Below are positions 25,342 to 33,695 of a stretch of 64,000 nt of DNA, piece after piece (position 1 is the stretch's first letter; every line of letters starts with the position of its first letter). The position numbers and the translations under genes were made by a program. The notes under the pieces were generated by a model. It searched no databases. It was given only the letters and a program-made list of their open reading frames with translations, and was not told where the DNA came from. Origin of the DNA: Streptomyces katrae (GTDB lineage: Bacteria > Actinomycetota > Actinomycetes > Streptomycetales > Streptomycetaceae). The DNA lies in contig NZ_CP020042.1 of NCBI RefSeq assembly GCF_002028425.1, positions 6,857,560-6,921,559 of the forward strand. The letters are read 5' to 3'.

Positions 25342-26022
25342 ATGCCCGCCCTCCTCTCCACCCCGCGCCGCCGGATCGCCGGCGGGGCGGTCGCCGCCGC
25401 GACGGTTTTCGCCGCGCTGAGCGGACCGTCCTCCTTCGCCTCGGCCACGGATGCGGCCTCCTCATCCGGCTCCGCACCGGCATCCGCGTCCGCGAACAAG
25501 CCGGACGGCCCGGCCAAGGTCAGCGGGCAGGGACGGATCTTCTACACCTACGCGCCCGACGACGACATCCGTTTCACGGTGGATGCGACCGCGGCGCCCT
25601 TCAGCCGCCCCGTCGACACGTTGCCGAAGGGCATGCCCACCGACGCCCGGGGCACGGTCACCATCTCCCACTGGGTGGCCGAGACGAACGAGACCCGGAC
25701 GGCGGAGGCGGCCGTGGACTGCCTGGTCACGGGCGGCGATACGGCGACGCTCACCGCTGTGATCACCAAGTCGGTCGACCCCGAAGAGATCGGCACCCGT
25801 TACGGGTTCAGCGTCAAGAGCGGAGGCCCGGGCCGCGGCCGGTTCTCCTTCAGCTGGGGCGTCGGCAATCTCGACGTCGTCGACGGCAAGCCCGTCATGC
25901 CCAGGGTCGGCACCTGCATGGCCCCTGCCCCCTTCGCACCGGTCACCGAAGGAGGCTTCAAGGTCACGCACGCGGACCTGCCCGCACTGCCGGCCGGATG
26001 GCAGCCCGGCGCGGGCCGGTGA
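25342..26022 (+). CDS. Secreted protein of unknown function
   Basis: The 226-residue product has a signal peptide (RRRIAGGAVAAATVFAALSG, cleavage near ASA-TD), a Ser/Ala-rich linker, then a domain with FYTYAPDDDIRFTVDATAAP, TVTISHWVAETNETRTAEAAVDC, and two Cys residues (AVDC and GTC) that could form a disulfide. AAGGAG precedes the ATG. I do not recognise the family, although the beta-rich pattern is like small secreted streptomycete proteins. It diverges from the sensor kinase across a palindromic operator, so it may be the main target of that two-component system. Confidence 0.6.
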   Translation: MPALLSTPRRRIAGGAVAAATVFAALSGPSSFASATDAASSSGSAPASASANKPDGPAKVSGQGRIFYTYAPDDDIRFTVDATAAPFSRPVDTLPKGMPTDARGTVTISHWVAETNETRTAEAAVDCLVTGGDTATLTAVITKSVDPEEIGTRYGFSVKSGGPGRGRFSFSWGVGNLDVVDGKPVMPRVGTCMAPAPFAPVTEGGFKVTHADLPALPAGWQPGAGR

Positions 26023-26088
26023 CAGCACGGAAAGACGGTCCGGAAAACGGCACGGAACAGACAGCAGAGGCAGAGGATCACAGACGTC

Positions 26089-26643
26089 ATGGCACTTCCG
26101 ACGACGGCCCGCCCCCCGTCCACGAGACCGGACCGGCCGGTGGTTTCCCGTCCGATCCGGTGGGCAGCGCACGCTGCCGCCCTGAGCCTGGTGCCTTCGG
26201 GCCTGTGGCGGTGCGCGGTGGCCCTCGGCATGCCCTCCGGATTCGGCGAGGGAAATGAGCTGCACGAGGGCAACTTCCCGGGGTGGACGTCCCTCTACCT
26301 GATCGCGCTGAGCGTGTTCGCCGAATGCCTGGGACTGCTCACCCTCGGCCTTATCCGGCCGTGGGGCGAGAGAGTGCCCCGCTGGATACCGGTTCTCGGG
26401 GGCCGGCGGATCCCCGCCCTGGCAGCGGTGGTCCCGGCCTCGGCGGGAGCGGCGGTGCTCACCGCGATCACGACCCTGGCGGCGTGTGGCGGGTGGAACG
26501 AGGAGATGCGTGCCGCCGATGCACCCAAGGGCGCGTCCGCCTGGCTGATGACCGCCTGCTACCTCCCGCTGCTGGCCTGGGGCCCGCTCCTGGCCGTGGT
26601 CACGATCGCCTACTACCGTCGTCGGCGCAGGGAGGAAGACTGA
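26089..26643 (+). CDS. Four-helix membrane protein, conserved hypothetical
   Basis: The 184-residue protein has four predicted membrane helices (residues about 24-45, 67-90, 108-132, 150-172). The loop WRCAVALGMPSGF-xGEG-NELHEGNFPGW between helices one and two, and an Arg-rich C-terminus, look like a small family common in streptomycetes but of unknown function. It follows the secreted protein by 66 bases and is likely in the same transcript, ending at the hairpin 26654-26695. Confidence 0.65.
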   Translation: MALPTTARPPSTRPDRPVVSRPIRWAAHAAALSLVPSGLWRCAVALGMPSGFGEGNELHEGNFPGWTSLYLIALSVFAECLGLLTLGLIRPWGERVPRWIPVLGGRRIPALAAVVPASAGAAVLTAITTLAACGGWNEEMRAADAPKGASAWLMTACYLPLLAWGPLLAVVTIAYYRRRRREED

Positions 26644-26653
26644 CGGCGGCGTA

Positions 26654-26695
26654 CGGGCCGGTGCCGACCCCAGCCAGGGGGACGGCACCGGCCCG
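26654..26695. terminator. Strong hairpin terminator
   Basis: A 13-bp perfect inverted repeat (CGGGCCGGTGCCG / CGGCACCGGCCCG, 26654-26666 and 26683-26695) follows the membrane protein stop by 10 bases. Confidence 0.75.
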
Positions 26696-27128
26696 CGGTC
26701 GGGGGACCTCAGCCGTGCCCGCTTGGCCTCCACCACGGCGCCCGTGCCCAGGAGTTCCGTCCGGACCTCCGCGTGCCGCTTCGTCGACCAGCCGTTCCAC
26801 CGCCTCGTACGCCCCCGCCGGCACAGCCTCCGAACGGGCCCGCAGCATCATCCGCCGGCGGCGGTGGCCGACCCGGAGGAGCCGCCGGGCGCGCACACCA
26901 CCAGCGGACCCGAGTCGTACGCGGTCACCGGAACCGGCCCTCCTCCGCGCCGAGCGGTCCATTGCCACCGGCAGCCGCTCCGGCCCGATCCGCGCCGAGG
27001 TGTCCTGCACCCGCCCGCCGGACAGCTCCTAGCCGCTCCTGGGTGACGCCCCCGGGCTCAGACCCCAGAGCCCAAGCCCCGGACCCCAAGCCCAACGGCT
27101 CACGCCCCAGGCGCAAGCCTCCTGGCAC
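26696..27128. other. Gene-free interval of about 430 bases
   Basis: No frame here has a credible start, domain or family match. Open frames exist on both strands but have irregular composition. The second half holds short repeats of the form CCCCAAGCCC. It may be a decayed gene; no similarity could be named. Confidence 0.5.
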
Positions 27129-27156
27129 AGGCCCCCGGCCCTCCGGCCGGGGGCCT
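27129..27156. terminator. Hairpin terminator at the end of marR
   Basis: AGGCCCCCGGCC-ctcc-GGCCGGGGGCCT is a perfect 12-bp stem with a 4-base loop. It overlaps the stop codon of the MarR gene on the minus strand. Confidence 0.75.
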
Positions 27157-27607
27157 ACGCGCGCAGGTTCTCGACCGCCGTGACCAGCGGGGCCAGTTCC
27201 GGGCGGCCGGCCGCCTCGTCCAGGGCCTCGCGCAGGGCGGCGGCGTTGGTGGGGCGGGCCTCGGCCAGGAGGTCGAGGCCCGCCTGGCTGACGTCGGTGT
27301 AGATGCCGCGCCGGTCGGTGTCGCACAGGTAGCGGTTGAGCAGGCCCCGGTCCTCCAGCCTGCTGACCAGCCGGGTCGTCGCGCTCTGGCTGAGCGCCAC
27401 CGACTCCGCGACCTGGTGCATCCGCAGGTGCCCGCCCGGGCCGTCGTGCTGGCGGCTGAGCACGTCCAGCAGGGAGTACTCGCGCACGCTCAGCCCGTGG
27501 CCCGCCTGGAGGGCCCGCTCCAGGTGCGCCTCGATCCGGCCGTGGAGGAGGGAGAGGGCGCACCAGCCCTGGGTGAGGGGGGTCGGGGCGCTGTCCGTGG
27601 CCGTCAT
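27155..27607 (-). CDS. MarR-family transcriptional regulator
   Basis: The 150-residue protein has the MarR winged helix: LSVREYSLLDVLSR, then RMHQVAESVALSQSATTRLVSRLEDRG and the wing RYLCDTDRRGIYTDVSQAG. It is divergent from an MFS exporter gene with 192 bases between, the usual layout in which MarR represses both. Direct repeats at 27686-27718 are the likely operator. The C-terminal effector/dimerisation helix is complete. Confidence 0.9.
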   Translation of the reverse strand: MTATDSAPTPLTQGWCALSLLHGRIEAHLERALQAGHGLSVREYSLLDVLSRQHDGPGGHLRMHQVAESVALSQSATTRLVSRLEDRGLLNRYLCDTDRRGIYTDVSQAGLDLLAEARPTNAAALREALDEAAGRPELAPLVTAVENLRA

Positions 27608-27685
27608 GGGGTCCCTCCGTCGTCAAGACATGCGCGTACCGCTTGCGCGTGCGCGTACTCCCAGGATAGGCGACCCGCGCAATAG

Positions 27686-27718
27686 CCCGCGTTTGCAACT
27701 ATCCCGCGTCTGCAATTA
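27686..27718. promoter_or_regulatory. Direct repeat operator in the marR/MFS intergenic region
   Basis: CCCGCGTTTGCAACTA (27686-27701) and CCCGCGTCTGCAATTA (27703-27718) match at 14 of 16 positions and are offset by 17 bases. Each contains a TGCAA core. They lie about 80 bases from both divergent starts. Confidence 0.55.
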
Positions 27719-27799
27719 ATGTGGACGACTGTAAACGGCTGGCGCAACGTTCCGGCCGCTTCTCCGCACTGACCCCCCACCCCCGAAAGGCCGCACGTC

Positions 27800-29026
27800 A
27801 TGCCTCTCGCGCTCCTCGCCCTCGCCATCGGAGCCTTCGGGATCGGCACCACCGAGTTCGTGATCATGGGCCTGCTGCCCGAGGTCGCCGCCGGGTACGG
27901 CGTCTCGATCCCGACCGCGGGCCTCCTGGTCACCGGCTACGCCCTCGGCGTCGTCCTCGGGGCCCCCGTGATGACCGTCCTCGGCACCCGCGTCCCCCGC
28001 AAGCGGATGCTGATGCTGCTCATGGTCCTGTTCGTCGCCGGCAACGTGCTGTCCGCGCTCGCCCCCGCCTTCGGGGTGATGCTGGCCGGCCGGGTCGTCG
28101 CCTCCCTCGCCCACGGCGCCTTCTTCGGCATCGGCGCGGTCGTCGCCGCCGGACTCGTGGCGCCCGAGCGCAAGGCCGGCGCCATCGCGATGATGTTCAC
28201 CGGGCTGACCGTGGCCAACGTGATCGGCGTCCCGCTCGGCACCCTCGTCGGCCAGCACCTCGGCTGGCGCGTCACCTTCCTGATCGTCGCCGCCCTCGGC
28301 CTCCTCGGCCTGCTCGGCATCGCCCGCCTGGTCCCCGAGCCGCCCCGTCCCGAGGGCGTACGGATCCGCCACGAACTGGCCGCCTTCCGCAACGTCCAGG
28401 TGCTGCTCGCGATGGCCATGACCGTCCTCGGCTTCGGCGGCGTCTTCGCGGCGATCACCTACATCACCCCGATGCTCACGAACGTCGCCGGCTTCGCCGA
28501 CACCTCCGTGACCTGGCTGCTCGTCCTCTTCGGGCTCGGCATGGTCGCCGGCAACCTCGTCGGGGGCCGGTTCGCCGACCGGGCGCTGATGCCGATGCTG
28601 TACGTGTCCCTCGGCTCCCTGGCCGTGGTCCTGGCCGCCTTCACCCTCACGGCCCACAGCAAGGCGGGCGCCGCCGTGACCGTCGCCCTCATCGGCGCCC
28701 TCGGCTTCGCGACCGTGCCGCCGCTGCAGAAGCGCGTCCTCGACCAGGCCTCCGGCGCCCCCACGCTGGCCTCCGCCGTCAACATCGGCGCCTTCAACCT
28801 GGGCAACGCCCTCGCCGCCTGGCTCGGCGGCCTGGTCATCAGCTCCGGCCTCGGCTGGACCGCCCCGAACTGGGTCGGCGCCGCCCTCGCCGCCTCCGCC
28901 CTGGTCCTGGCGCTCGTCTCCGGCGCGCTGGAACGCCGTACGGACCGCCGCGCCGCGGCCGGGGCCCGTGTCGTCGCGGCCGCAGCCCCCTCGGCCGCCC
29001 CCGCCCCGGCCGCCGTCCACCACTGA
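27800..29026 (+). CDS. MFS transporter, DHA1-type drug exporter (AraJ/YdhP-like)
   Basis: The 408-residue protein has twelve predicted membrane helices. FGIGTTEFVIMGLLPEVA at the start and LGTRVPRKRMLMLLM in the loop between helices two and three are typical of the AraJ/YdhP/YtbD branch. The last 35 residues form an Ala-rich cytoplasmic tail. The neighbouring divergent MarR protein probably controls it. The substrate (drug, sugar or other) cannot be read from sequence. Confidence 0.88.
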   Translation: MPLALLALAIGAFGIGTTEFVIMGLLPEVAAGYGVSIPTAGLLVTGYALGVVLGAPVMTVLGTRVPRKRMLMLLMVLFVAGNVLSALAPAFGVMLAGRVVASLAHGAFFGIGAVVAAGLVAPERKAGAIAMMFTGLTVANVIGVPLGTLVGQHLGWRVTFLIVAALGLLGLLGIARLVPEPPRPEGVRIRHELAAFRNVQVLLAMAMTVLGFGGVFAAITYITPMLTNVAGFADTSVTWLLVLFGLGMVAGNLVGGRFADRALMPMLYVSLGSLAVVLAAFTLTAHSKAGAAVTVALIGALGFATVPPLQKRVLDQASGAPTLASAVNIGAFNLGNALAAWLGGLVISSGLGWTAPNWVGAALAASALVLALVSGALERRTDRRAAAGARVVAAAAPSAAPAPAAVHH

Positions 29027-29062
29027 CCCCCACCGATCCCCCCGCAACAGGAGCACACCGCC

Positions 29063-29500
29063 ATGTCCCGCACCACCGCCCGCACCGCCGTCTCCCCGCT
29101 GACCACCGAGGACGCCGAACTGCTCGTCAGCGCAGCCCGCACCGCCGCCGGGGCGGCCGGCGTCGCGGTCAGCGTCACCGTCCTGGACGCGGGCGGCCAC
29201 CCGCTGGCCTTCCGCCGCGACGACCGGGCCGTCCTGATCTCCGGCGAGACCAGCACCCGCAAGGCCTACACGGCCCTCCAGCTGAACGCCCCCACCGCCG
29301 CCCTCACCGAGGCCGTCCTGCCCGGCGGCCCCTTCCACTCCCTGCCCACCGCCCTCGACCGGCCGCTGCTGTTCATCGCGGGCGGCCTCCCCGTCCACCG
29401 CGGCGGCCACCTCATCGGAGCCGTGGGTGTCGGCGGCGGCGCGCCCGAGCAGGACCACGGCTTCGGCGAGGCCGCCCTGGAGGCCCTCGCCCGCGCCTGA
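29063..29500 (+). CDS. GlcG/HbpS-family heme-binding-type protein
   Basis: The 145-residue protein has the family pattern: VSVTVLDAGGHPLAFRRDD near residue 37, STRKAYTAL and a final GGLPVHRGGHLIGAVGVGGG. HbpS in streptomycetes binds heme and senses redox stress, but there it is exported; here no signal peptide is seen, so the protein should be cytoplasmic. ATG at 29063 has CAGGAG upstream. It follows the MFS gene by 36 bases and is probably in the same transcript. Confidence 0.8.
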   Translation: MSRTTARTAVSPLTTEDAELLVSAARTAAGAAGVAVSVTVLDAGGHPLAFRRDDRAVLISGETSTRKAYTALQLNAPTAALTEAVLPGGPFHSLPTALDRPLLFIAGGLPVHRGGHLIGAVGVGGGAPEQDHGFGEAALEALARA

Positions 29501-29542
29501 GCCCGCCGGCCCGGGGCACCCCCTTCCGCTCCGGGTCGCGCC

Positions 29543-29581
29543 CACCGGTCCCCCGTGCCAGCTTGGTACGGGGGACCGGTG
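29543..29581 (+). promoter_or_regulatory. Long hairpin overlapping the ribosome site of the GH20 gene
   Basis: CACCGGTCCCCCGT (29543-29556) and ACGGGGGACCGGTG (29568-29581) form a perfect 14-bp stem; the 11-base loop can add CCA/TGG pairs. The right arm contains the GGGGGA ribosome site of the GH20 gene, whose ATG is at 29586. It may also end the upstream transcript. Confidence 0.6.
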
Positions 29582-29585
29582 CATC

Positions 29586-31223
29586 ATGCGGCAGACGAAC
29601 AGCAGGCTCCGAAGAGGACGGACCATCGCGACGGCAGCGGCCGCCGCCCTGGTCTCCTTCGCCGTGCCGGCGTGCTCCGCCGGGGCCGAGCAGCACGGCG
29701 CCGCTCCCAGCGCCACCGCCCCGCAGGGCACCCGGGCGCCCGCCACCGGGGCCTCCGCCACCCCGACCCCGCCGCCGGCCTCCCCGTACCCGCTCTCCAG
29801 CGCCCCGCGCACCGTCCCGTCCGTCCGGGAGCACACGCCCGCCCGGGGCCCCGGCTGGAAGCCCGCTCCCGCCGCGCGGGTCCTCGTATCGCCCGCCGAC
29901 AGCGCCGCCCTCGCCGACGAGGGCAGGCTGCTGGCCGGTGAACTCCACCTCGGGTACGCCGAATCCGACCAGACGCAGCCGGGGGACGTGCGGCTCGCCC
30001 TCGGCGCGAAGGACTCCGGCCCGCCCGAGTCGTACACCCTCACCGTCGCGGGCGGCCGGGTCACCGTCACCGGCCCCGACGAGGCGGGCGTCTTCTACGG
30101 CACCCGCACCCTCAAACAGGAGATACGCGGCGCCGGTTCGGCCCCCGAGGGCACGGTGAAGGACGCCCCGGCCAAACCGCAGCGCGGACTCAACCTCGAC
30201 ATCGCCCGCAAGAACTTCACCCCCGCCTGGATAGAGGACCGGCTGCGCGAGATGGCCGACCTCAAACTCAACCAGCTCGGCCTGCACTTCTCCGACGACC
30301 AGGCCTTCCGGATCGAGTCGGACACCCACCCCGAGATCGTCTCCACCCCGCACCTCGGCAAGGCCGACGTACGGGAGATCACCGCCCTCGCCGCCCGGCT
30401 GCACATCGCGGTCGTCCCCGAGATCGACTCGCCCGGCCACCTCGGCGCCGTCCTGCGCGCCCACCCGGAGCTCCAGCTGCGCGACGCGGCGGGCCGGGCC
30501 GTCAAGGGGGCCGTGGACATATCGAACCCGGCGTCCGCGAAGCTCGTGGACGACCTGCTGCGCGAGTACCTGCCGCTGTTCCCGGCCGGGGCCTGGCACC
30601 TGGGCGCCGACGAGTACCAGGCCCTGGTGGTCAAGGACCCGCAGGCCTCCTTCCCGCAGCTCGCGAGCGCCGCGCGCGCCCGCTACGGGGCCACGGCCCG
30701 GGTGCGGGACCTGGCGACGGGCTGGCTCAACGACCGGGCGGCGGTGGTCCGCCCGTCGGGCAAGGCCCTCAAGGCGTGGAACGACGGGATCTTCAAGGAC
30801 GGGGTCGCCCAGGCCGCCGCCGACATCCAGGCCGAGTACTGGACCGGCAAGGAGTACGGAGCCCGGCCGCCGGCCGAGTATCTGAGCACGGGCCGCAAGG
30901 TGGTCAACCTCAACGACGATTACCTCTACTACGTCCTCGGCGAGCCCAACCAGTTCACCTATCCCACCGGCAAGCGGATCTACGAACAGTGGACCCCGCT
31001 CGTCCTGCGCGGCACCACCCCCGTCCCGGCCTCGTACGACGCCCAGATCCTCGGCGCCCGCCTCGCCGTCTGGTGCGACCTGGCCGGCTCCCAGACCCCG
31101 GCCCAGGTGGCCGCCGGCATCCGGATGCCCCTGGCCGCGCTCTCCCAGAAGCTCTGGGACCCCCGCCCGCCGCAGGCGGCCTGGTCCGAGTTCCAGGCCC
31201 TCGCCGGGCGCCTGGCCCCCTGA
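29586..31223 (+). CDS. Secreted GH20 beta-N-acetylhexosaminidase
   Basis: The 545-residue protein has an N-terminal signal (TIATAAAAALVSFAVPACSAG, with a near-lipobox VPAC), a Pro/Ala/Thr-rich linker to about residue 75, a GH20b-like domain (about 95-200) and the GH20 barrel from about 205. The barrel opens with GLNLDIARKNF and carries HLGADEY with Asp342-Glu343, the catalytic pair for substrate-assisted hydrolysis. WTGKEYG and the final AVWCD are also family blocks. It removes terminal GlcNAc or GalNAc from chitin fragments or glycans. If Cys32 is lipid-modified the enzyme would stay on the cell surface. Confidence 0.88.
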   Translation: MRQTNSRLRRGRTIATAAAAALVSFAVPACSAGAEQHGAAPSATAPQGTRAPATGASATPTPPPASPYPLSSAPRTVPSVREHTPARGPGWKPAPAARVLVSPADSAALADEGRLLAGELHLGYAESDQTQPGDVRLALGAKDSGPPESYTLTVAGGRVTVTGPDEAGVFYGTRTLKQEIRGAGSAPEGTVKDAPAKPQRGLNLDIARKNFTPAWIEDRLREMADLKLNQLGLHFSDDQAFRIESDTHPEIVSTPHLGKADVREITALAARLHIAVVPEIDSPGHLGAVLRAHPELQLRDAAGRAVKGAVDISNPASAKLVDDLLREYLPLFPAGAWHLGADEYQALVVKDPQASFPQLASAARARYGATARVRDLATGWLNDRAAVVRPSGKALKAWNDGIFKDGVAQAAADIQAEYWTGKEYGARPPAEYLSTGRKVVNLNDDYLYYVLGEPNQFTYPTGKRIYEQWTPLVLRGTTPVPASYDAQILGARLAVWCDLAGSQTPAQVAAGIRMPLAALSQKLWDPRPPQAAWSEFQALAGRLAP

Positions 31224-31390
31224 GCGGTGACCGCCGAGCGGTCGCGGGCGTCCGCCGAACGGGGCCGGAAGTCCCCGCTCCGCAACAAGCCGATCCCGGC
31301 CCGGTGACGAAACGCATCCGGCCGTCGCCCCGGCCGGATCCCGGCGGCTACGGTCTGGCCCGACGCAGGAACGCGCAGAGGGAGAAGACC

Positions 31391-32010
31391 ATGGGAGCGG
31401 TACGGGGGCAGGCGGCCGCGGCCGTCCTCGCGGTGTGCGGGATACTGGCGCTGAGCGCCTGTCAGAACGGCGACGACCCGGCCGCCGCGCCGGACGCGAA
31501 GCCCAGCGCGGCCGCACCGGCCGCGCCCTCCGGCGGGGCCGAGCCTTCCGCCGGCGCCACGGCCGCCGTGCCGGCCCCCTCGAAGACCGGCGCGGCGCCC
31601 AAGCCCTCGGCGACCGCCACCCCGGCGGGGAAGAATCCCCCTGCCCCGGCCCCGCCCCCGCGCCGTCCTGCGGCGCCGACCACCGGATGCCGGTCTCGCC
31701 CGACACGATCGCCGTGCAGCGCTACACGCCCGAGGGCGGCATGACCAGCCTCATCGTCCAGCACGGCACGTACGGCTGCCCCGGGCGATTCGAACCGTCG
31801 GGCCCGTGGACGTACATCCCGATCTCGGAGAAGGCCAAGATCACCGCGACGGCGCCGATCCTCGGGCCCGGCACGGTGATGGGCAAGCCGATCTCCACCA
31901 GCGAGCTGACCGGGTGGCTGGACACCCACCCGGACAAGGGGCTCCCCTTCCACTACCACCTGAACGCGGAAGGGGTCATCGACACCCTCGACGAGATCTA
32001 CGTCAAGTAG
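31391..32010 (+). pseudogene. Lipoprotein gene interrupted by a one-base frameshift
   Basis: ATG at 31391 (GGGAG upstream) encodes a lipoprotein signal (LAVCGILALSACQNG, lipobox LSAC) and a Pro/Ala-rich linker, then runs out of sense at about 31660. The other frame carries the rest, starting PAPSCGADHRMPVSPDTIA and including QRYTPEGGMTSLIVQHGTYG and FHYHLNAEGVIDTL, to TAG at 32010. The frames meet in the C-rich tract around 31645-31670; one extra base there would give a single protein of about 206 residues. The C-terminal domain is well preserved, so sequence error or a very recent mutation is likely. Confidence 0.7.
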
Positions 32011-32023
32011 TCCACCGGGACCG

Positions 32024-32839
32024 CTACCAGATGGAGTTGACCCACTCCGGGTGGTCGATGAACGGGTTCCGGTTGTGCTGGTAGGTGTCGAAGATGACCT
32101 GGTTGCGCCGCTGCTCGAAGGCGTCCGGCGGGTCCATCTGGTTCCACTGCTTCAGCAGGCTGAGCCGGCCGAAGAGCGGGGCCGTGCCGTTGTTGACCTT
32201 GTCGTTCATCTCCAGGTCGGGGAAGCCGTCCCCGCCCTCGTAGCGCACGGCCATGTAGAGCAGCATGCGCGCGACGTCGCCCTTGACCGCGTCCCGCGGC
32301 TCGAAGGAGTCGGCGTCGGTGTAGCTGCCGGGGGCCTCGGCGACCGGGCTGCCGCCCATGTCGAAGTCCTTGTTGCCGCGGGTGCTGTTGACCGTGACGT
32401 CCTCGGGACGCAGGTGGTGCAGGTCGGTGCCCGGGCCCGTGACGGTGCCGAAGTCTCCGTGGCTCTTGGCCCAGACGTGCTCGCGGTTCCAGTCGTTGAC
32501 CCCGCCGCCGTTGGAGTTCTTGGACTGGGAGCGGCCCGAGTACACCAGGATGACGTTGTTCGGGTTGGCGGGGTCCTGGTCGGTGACCTTCAGCGCGTTC
32601 CACACGCCGTCGTACGTGACGGTGGACTGGTTCTTGATGATGTCGTGCAGCGCCGTCTTCAGCGCGGCGCCGGTCTTGCCCGCGGCGGGCGCGTAGTAGT
32701 CGTCGACGCTGGTCGTGGCGGCCGCGGCGCGGGGAGCCGCCGCCGTCCGCTGCGGGCCCGCCGTGGCGGTGGCCGGTATGAGGAACAGCGCGGCGGCCGC
32801 GAGACCGGCGGCCCAGGGGGCCGTACGGGAGATTCTCAT
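32024..32839 (-). CDS. Secreted endonuclease I family nuclease
   Basis: The 271-residue protein has a signal peptide (ISRTAPWAAGLAAAALFLIP, cleavage near ATA-GP), then an endonuclease I domain with DDYYAPAAGKTGAALKTAL, WNREHVWAKSHG (the His-metal beta-beta-alpha active site) and DLHHLRPEDVTVNSTRGN. EndA/NucM enzymes cut DNA and RNA outside the cell for nutrition. ATG at 32839 was used because the signal peptide starts there. A TTG 24 bases upstream is also open. The gene converges with the frameshifted lipoprotein, 13 bases between stops. Confidence 0.9.
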   Translation of the reverse strand: MRISRTAPWAAGLAAAALFLIPATATAGPQRTAAAPRAAAATTSVDDYYAPAAGKTGAALKTALHDIIKNQSTVTYDGVWNALKVTDQDPANPNNVILVYSGRSQSKNSNGGGVNDWNREHVWAKSHGDFGTVTGPGTDLHHLRPEDVTVNSTRGNKDFDMGGSPVAEAPGSYTDADSFEPRDAVKGDVARMLLYMAVRYEGGDGFPDLEMNDKVNNGTAPLFGRLSLLKQWNQMDPPDAFEQRRNQVIFDTYQHNRNPFIDHPEWVNSIW

Positions 32840-33056
32840 GACGTGGGGGATACCTCTCCACAAGCACCGTCCCCGCCCTGGCAGTTGGCGGGGTGTCGGG
32901 TGGCGAAGCGAGGCTCACATTGTCATGTATCGAACAGGTTAAAACCACGTGTCGGACAGGCACGCCGCAAGGGTTTCCCGGTGGGCGGCCCTGGGCACGG
33001 TAGGCGGTGCCCGGACGGCCTCCGACCGGCCGTCACCAGCGCCCCTGGAGCAGCCC

Positions 33057-33623
33057 ATGGCAGTGAAGATCCTCATCGTGACCGGTGACGCCGCGGAGTC
33101 CCTGGAGGTCCTCTACCCCTATCAGCGCCTCCGGGAGGAGGGGTACGAGGTCCACATCGCGGCCCCCGCGCGCAAGAAGCTGCGCTTCGTCGTGCACGAC
33201 TTCGAGGAGGGCTTCGACACCTACACGGAGAAGCCCGGCTACACCTGGCCCGCCGACCTCGCCTTCGCCGAGGTGGTCCCGGAGGAGTACGCCGCGGTGG
33301 TCGTCCCGGGCGGGCGCGCCCCCGAGTACCTGCGCAACGACCCGGAGGTGCGCCGGATCCTGGCCTCCTTCGCCGGGGCCGACAAGCCCATCGCCCAGAT
33401 CTGCCACGGCCCGCTGATCACCGCCGCGAGCGGCTCCCTCGCCGGGCGCACGGTCACCGCCTATCCGGCGCTGGAGCCGGACATGCGGGCGGCCGGGGCC
33501 GAGTTCCGGGACTCCGAGGCCGTGGTCGACGGCACCCTGGTCTCCGCCCGGGCCTGGCCCGACCACTCCGCCTGGATGCGGGAGTTCCTGACGGTGCTGC
33601 GCGCCAAGGCGCCGCTGGCGTAG
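33057..33623 (+). CDS. DJ-1/PfpI family protein
   Basis: The 188-residue protein shows the class I amidotransferase-like fold: KILIVTGDAAESLEVLYPYQRL at the start, AAVVVPGGRAPEYLR and AQICHGPLITAAS, where the Cys of ICHG is the nucleophile elbow residue. Family members act as proteases, glyoxalases or redox chaperones. ATG at 33057 has CTGGAG upstream. The stop is followed by a strong bidirectional terminator. The exact activity is not predictable. Confidence 0.88.
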   Translation: MAVKILIVTGDAAESLEVLYPYQRLREEGYEVHIAAPARKKLRFVVHDFEEGFDTYTEKPGYTWPADLAFAEVVPEEYAAVVVPGGRAPEYLRNDPEVRRILASFAGADKPIAQICHGPLITAASGSLAGRTVTAYPALEPDMRAAGAEFRDSEAVVDGTLVSARAWPDHSAWMREFLTVLRAKAPLA

Positions 33624-33639
33624 GGGGGTGCGGGCATGC

Positions 33640-33674
33640 CCGAGGGGCCCCGCCGGTCCGGCGGGGCCCCTCGG
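33640..33674. terminator. Bidirectional terminator
   Basis: A perfect 16-bp stem (CCGAGGGGCCCCGCCG / CGGCGGGGCCCCTCGG) with a 3-base loop lies between the converging DJ-1 and solute-binding protein genes. Confidence 0.85.
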
Positions 33675-33695
33675 TGTGCGTGCGGGACCGCCGGG

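Noticed and set aside
26700..27040. Gene on either strand in the 26.7-27.0 kb gap
   Set aside because: Open frames have no start with ribosome site, no recognisable domain and irregular composition.
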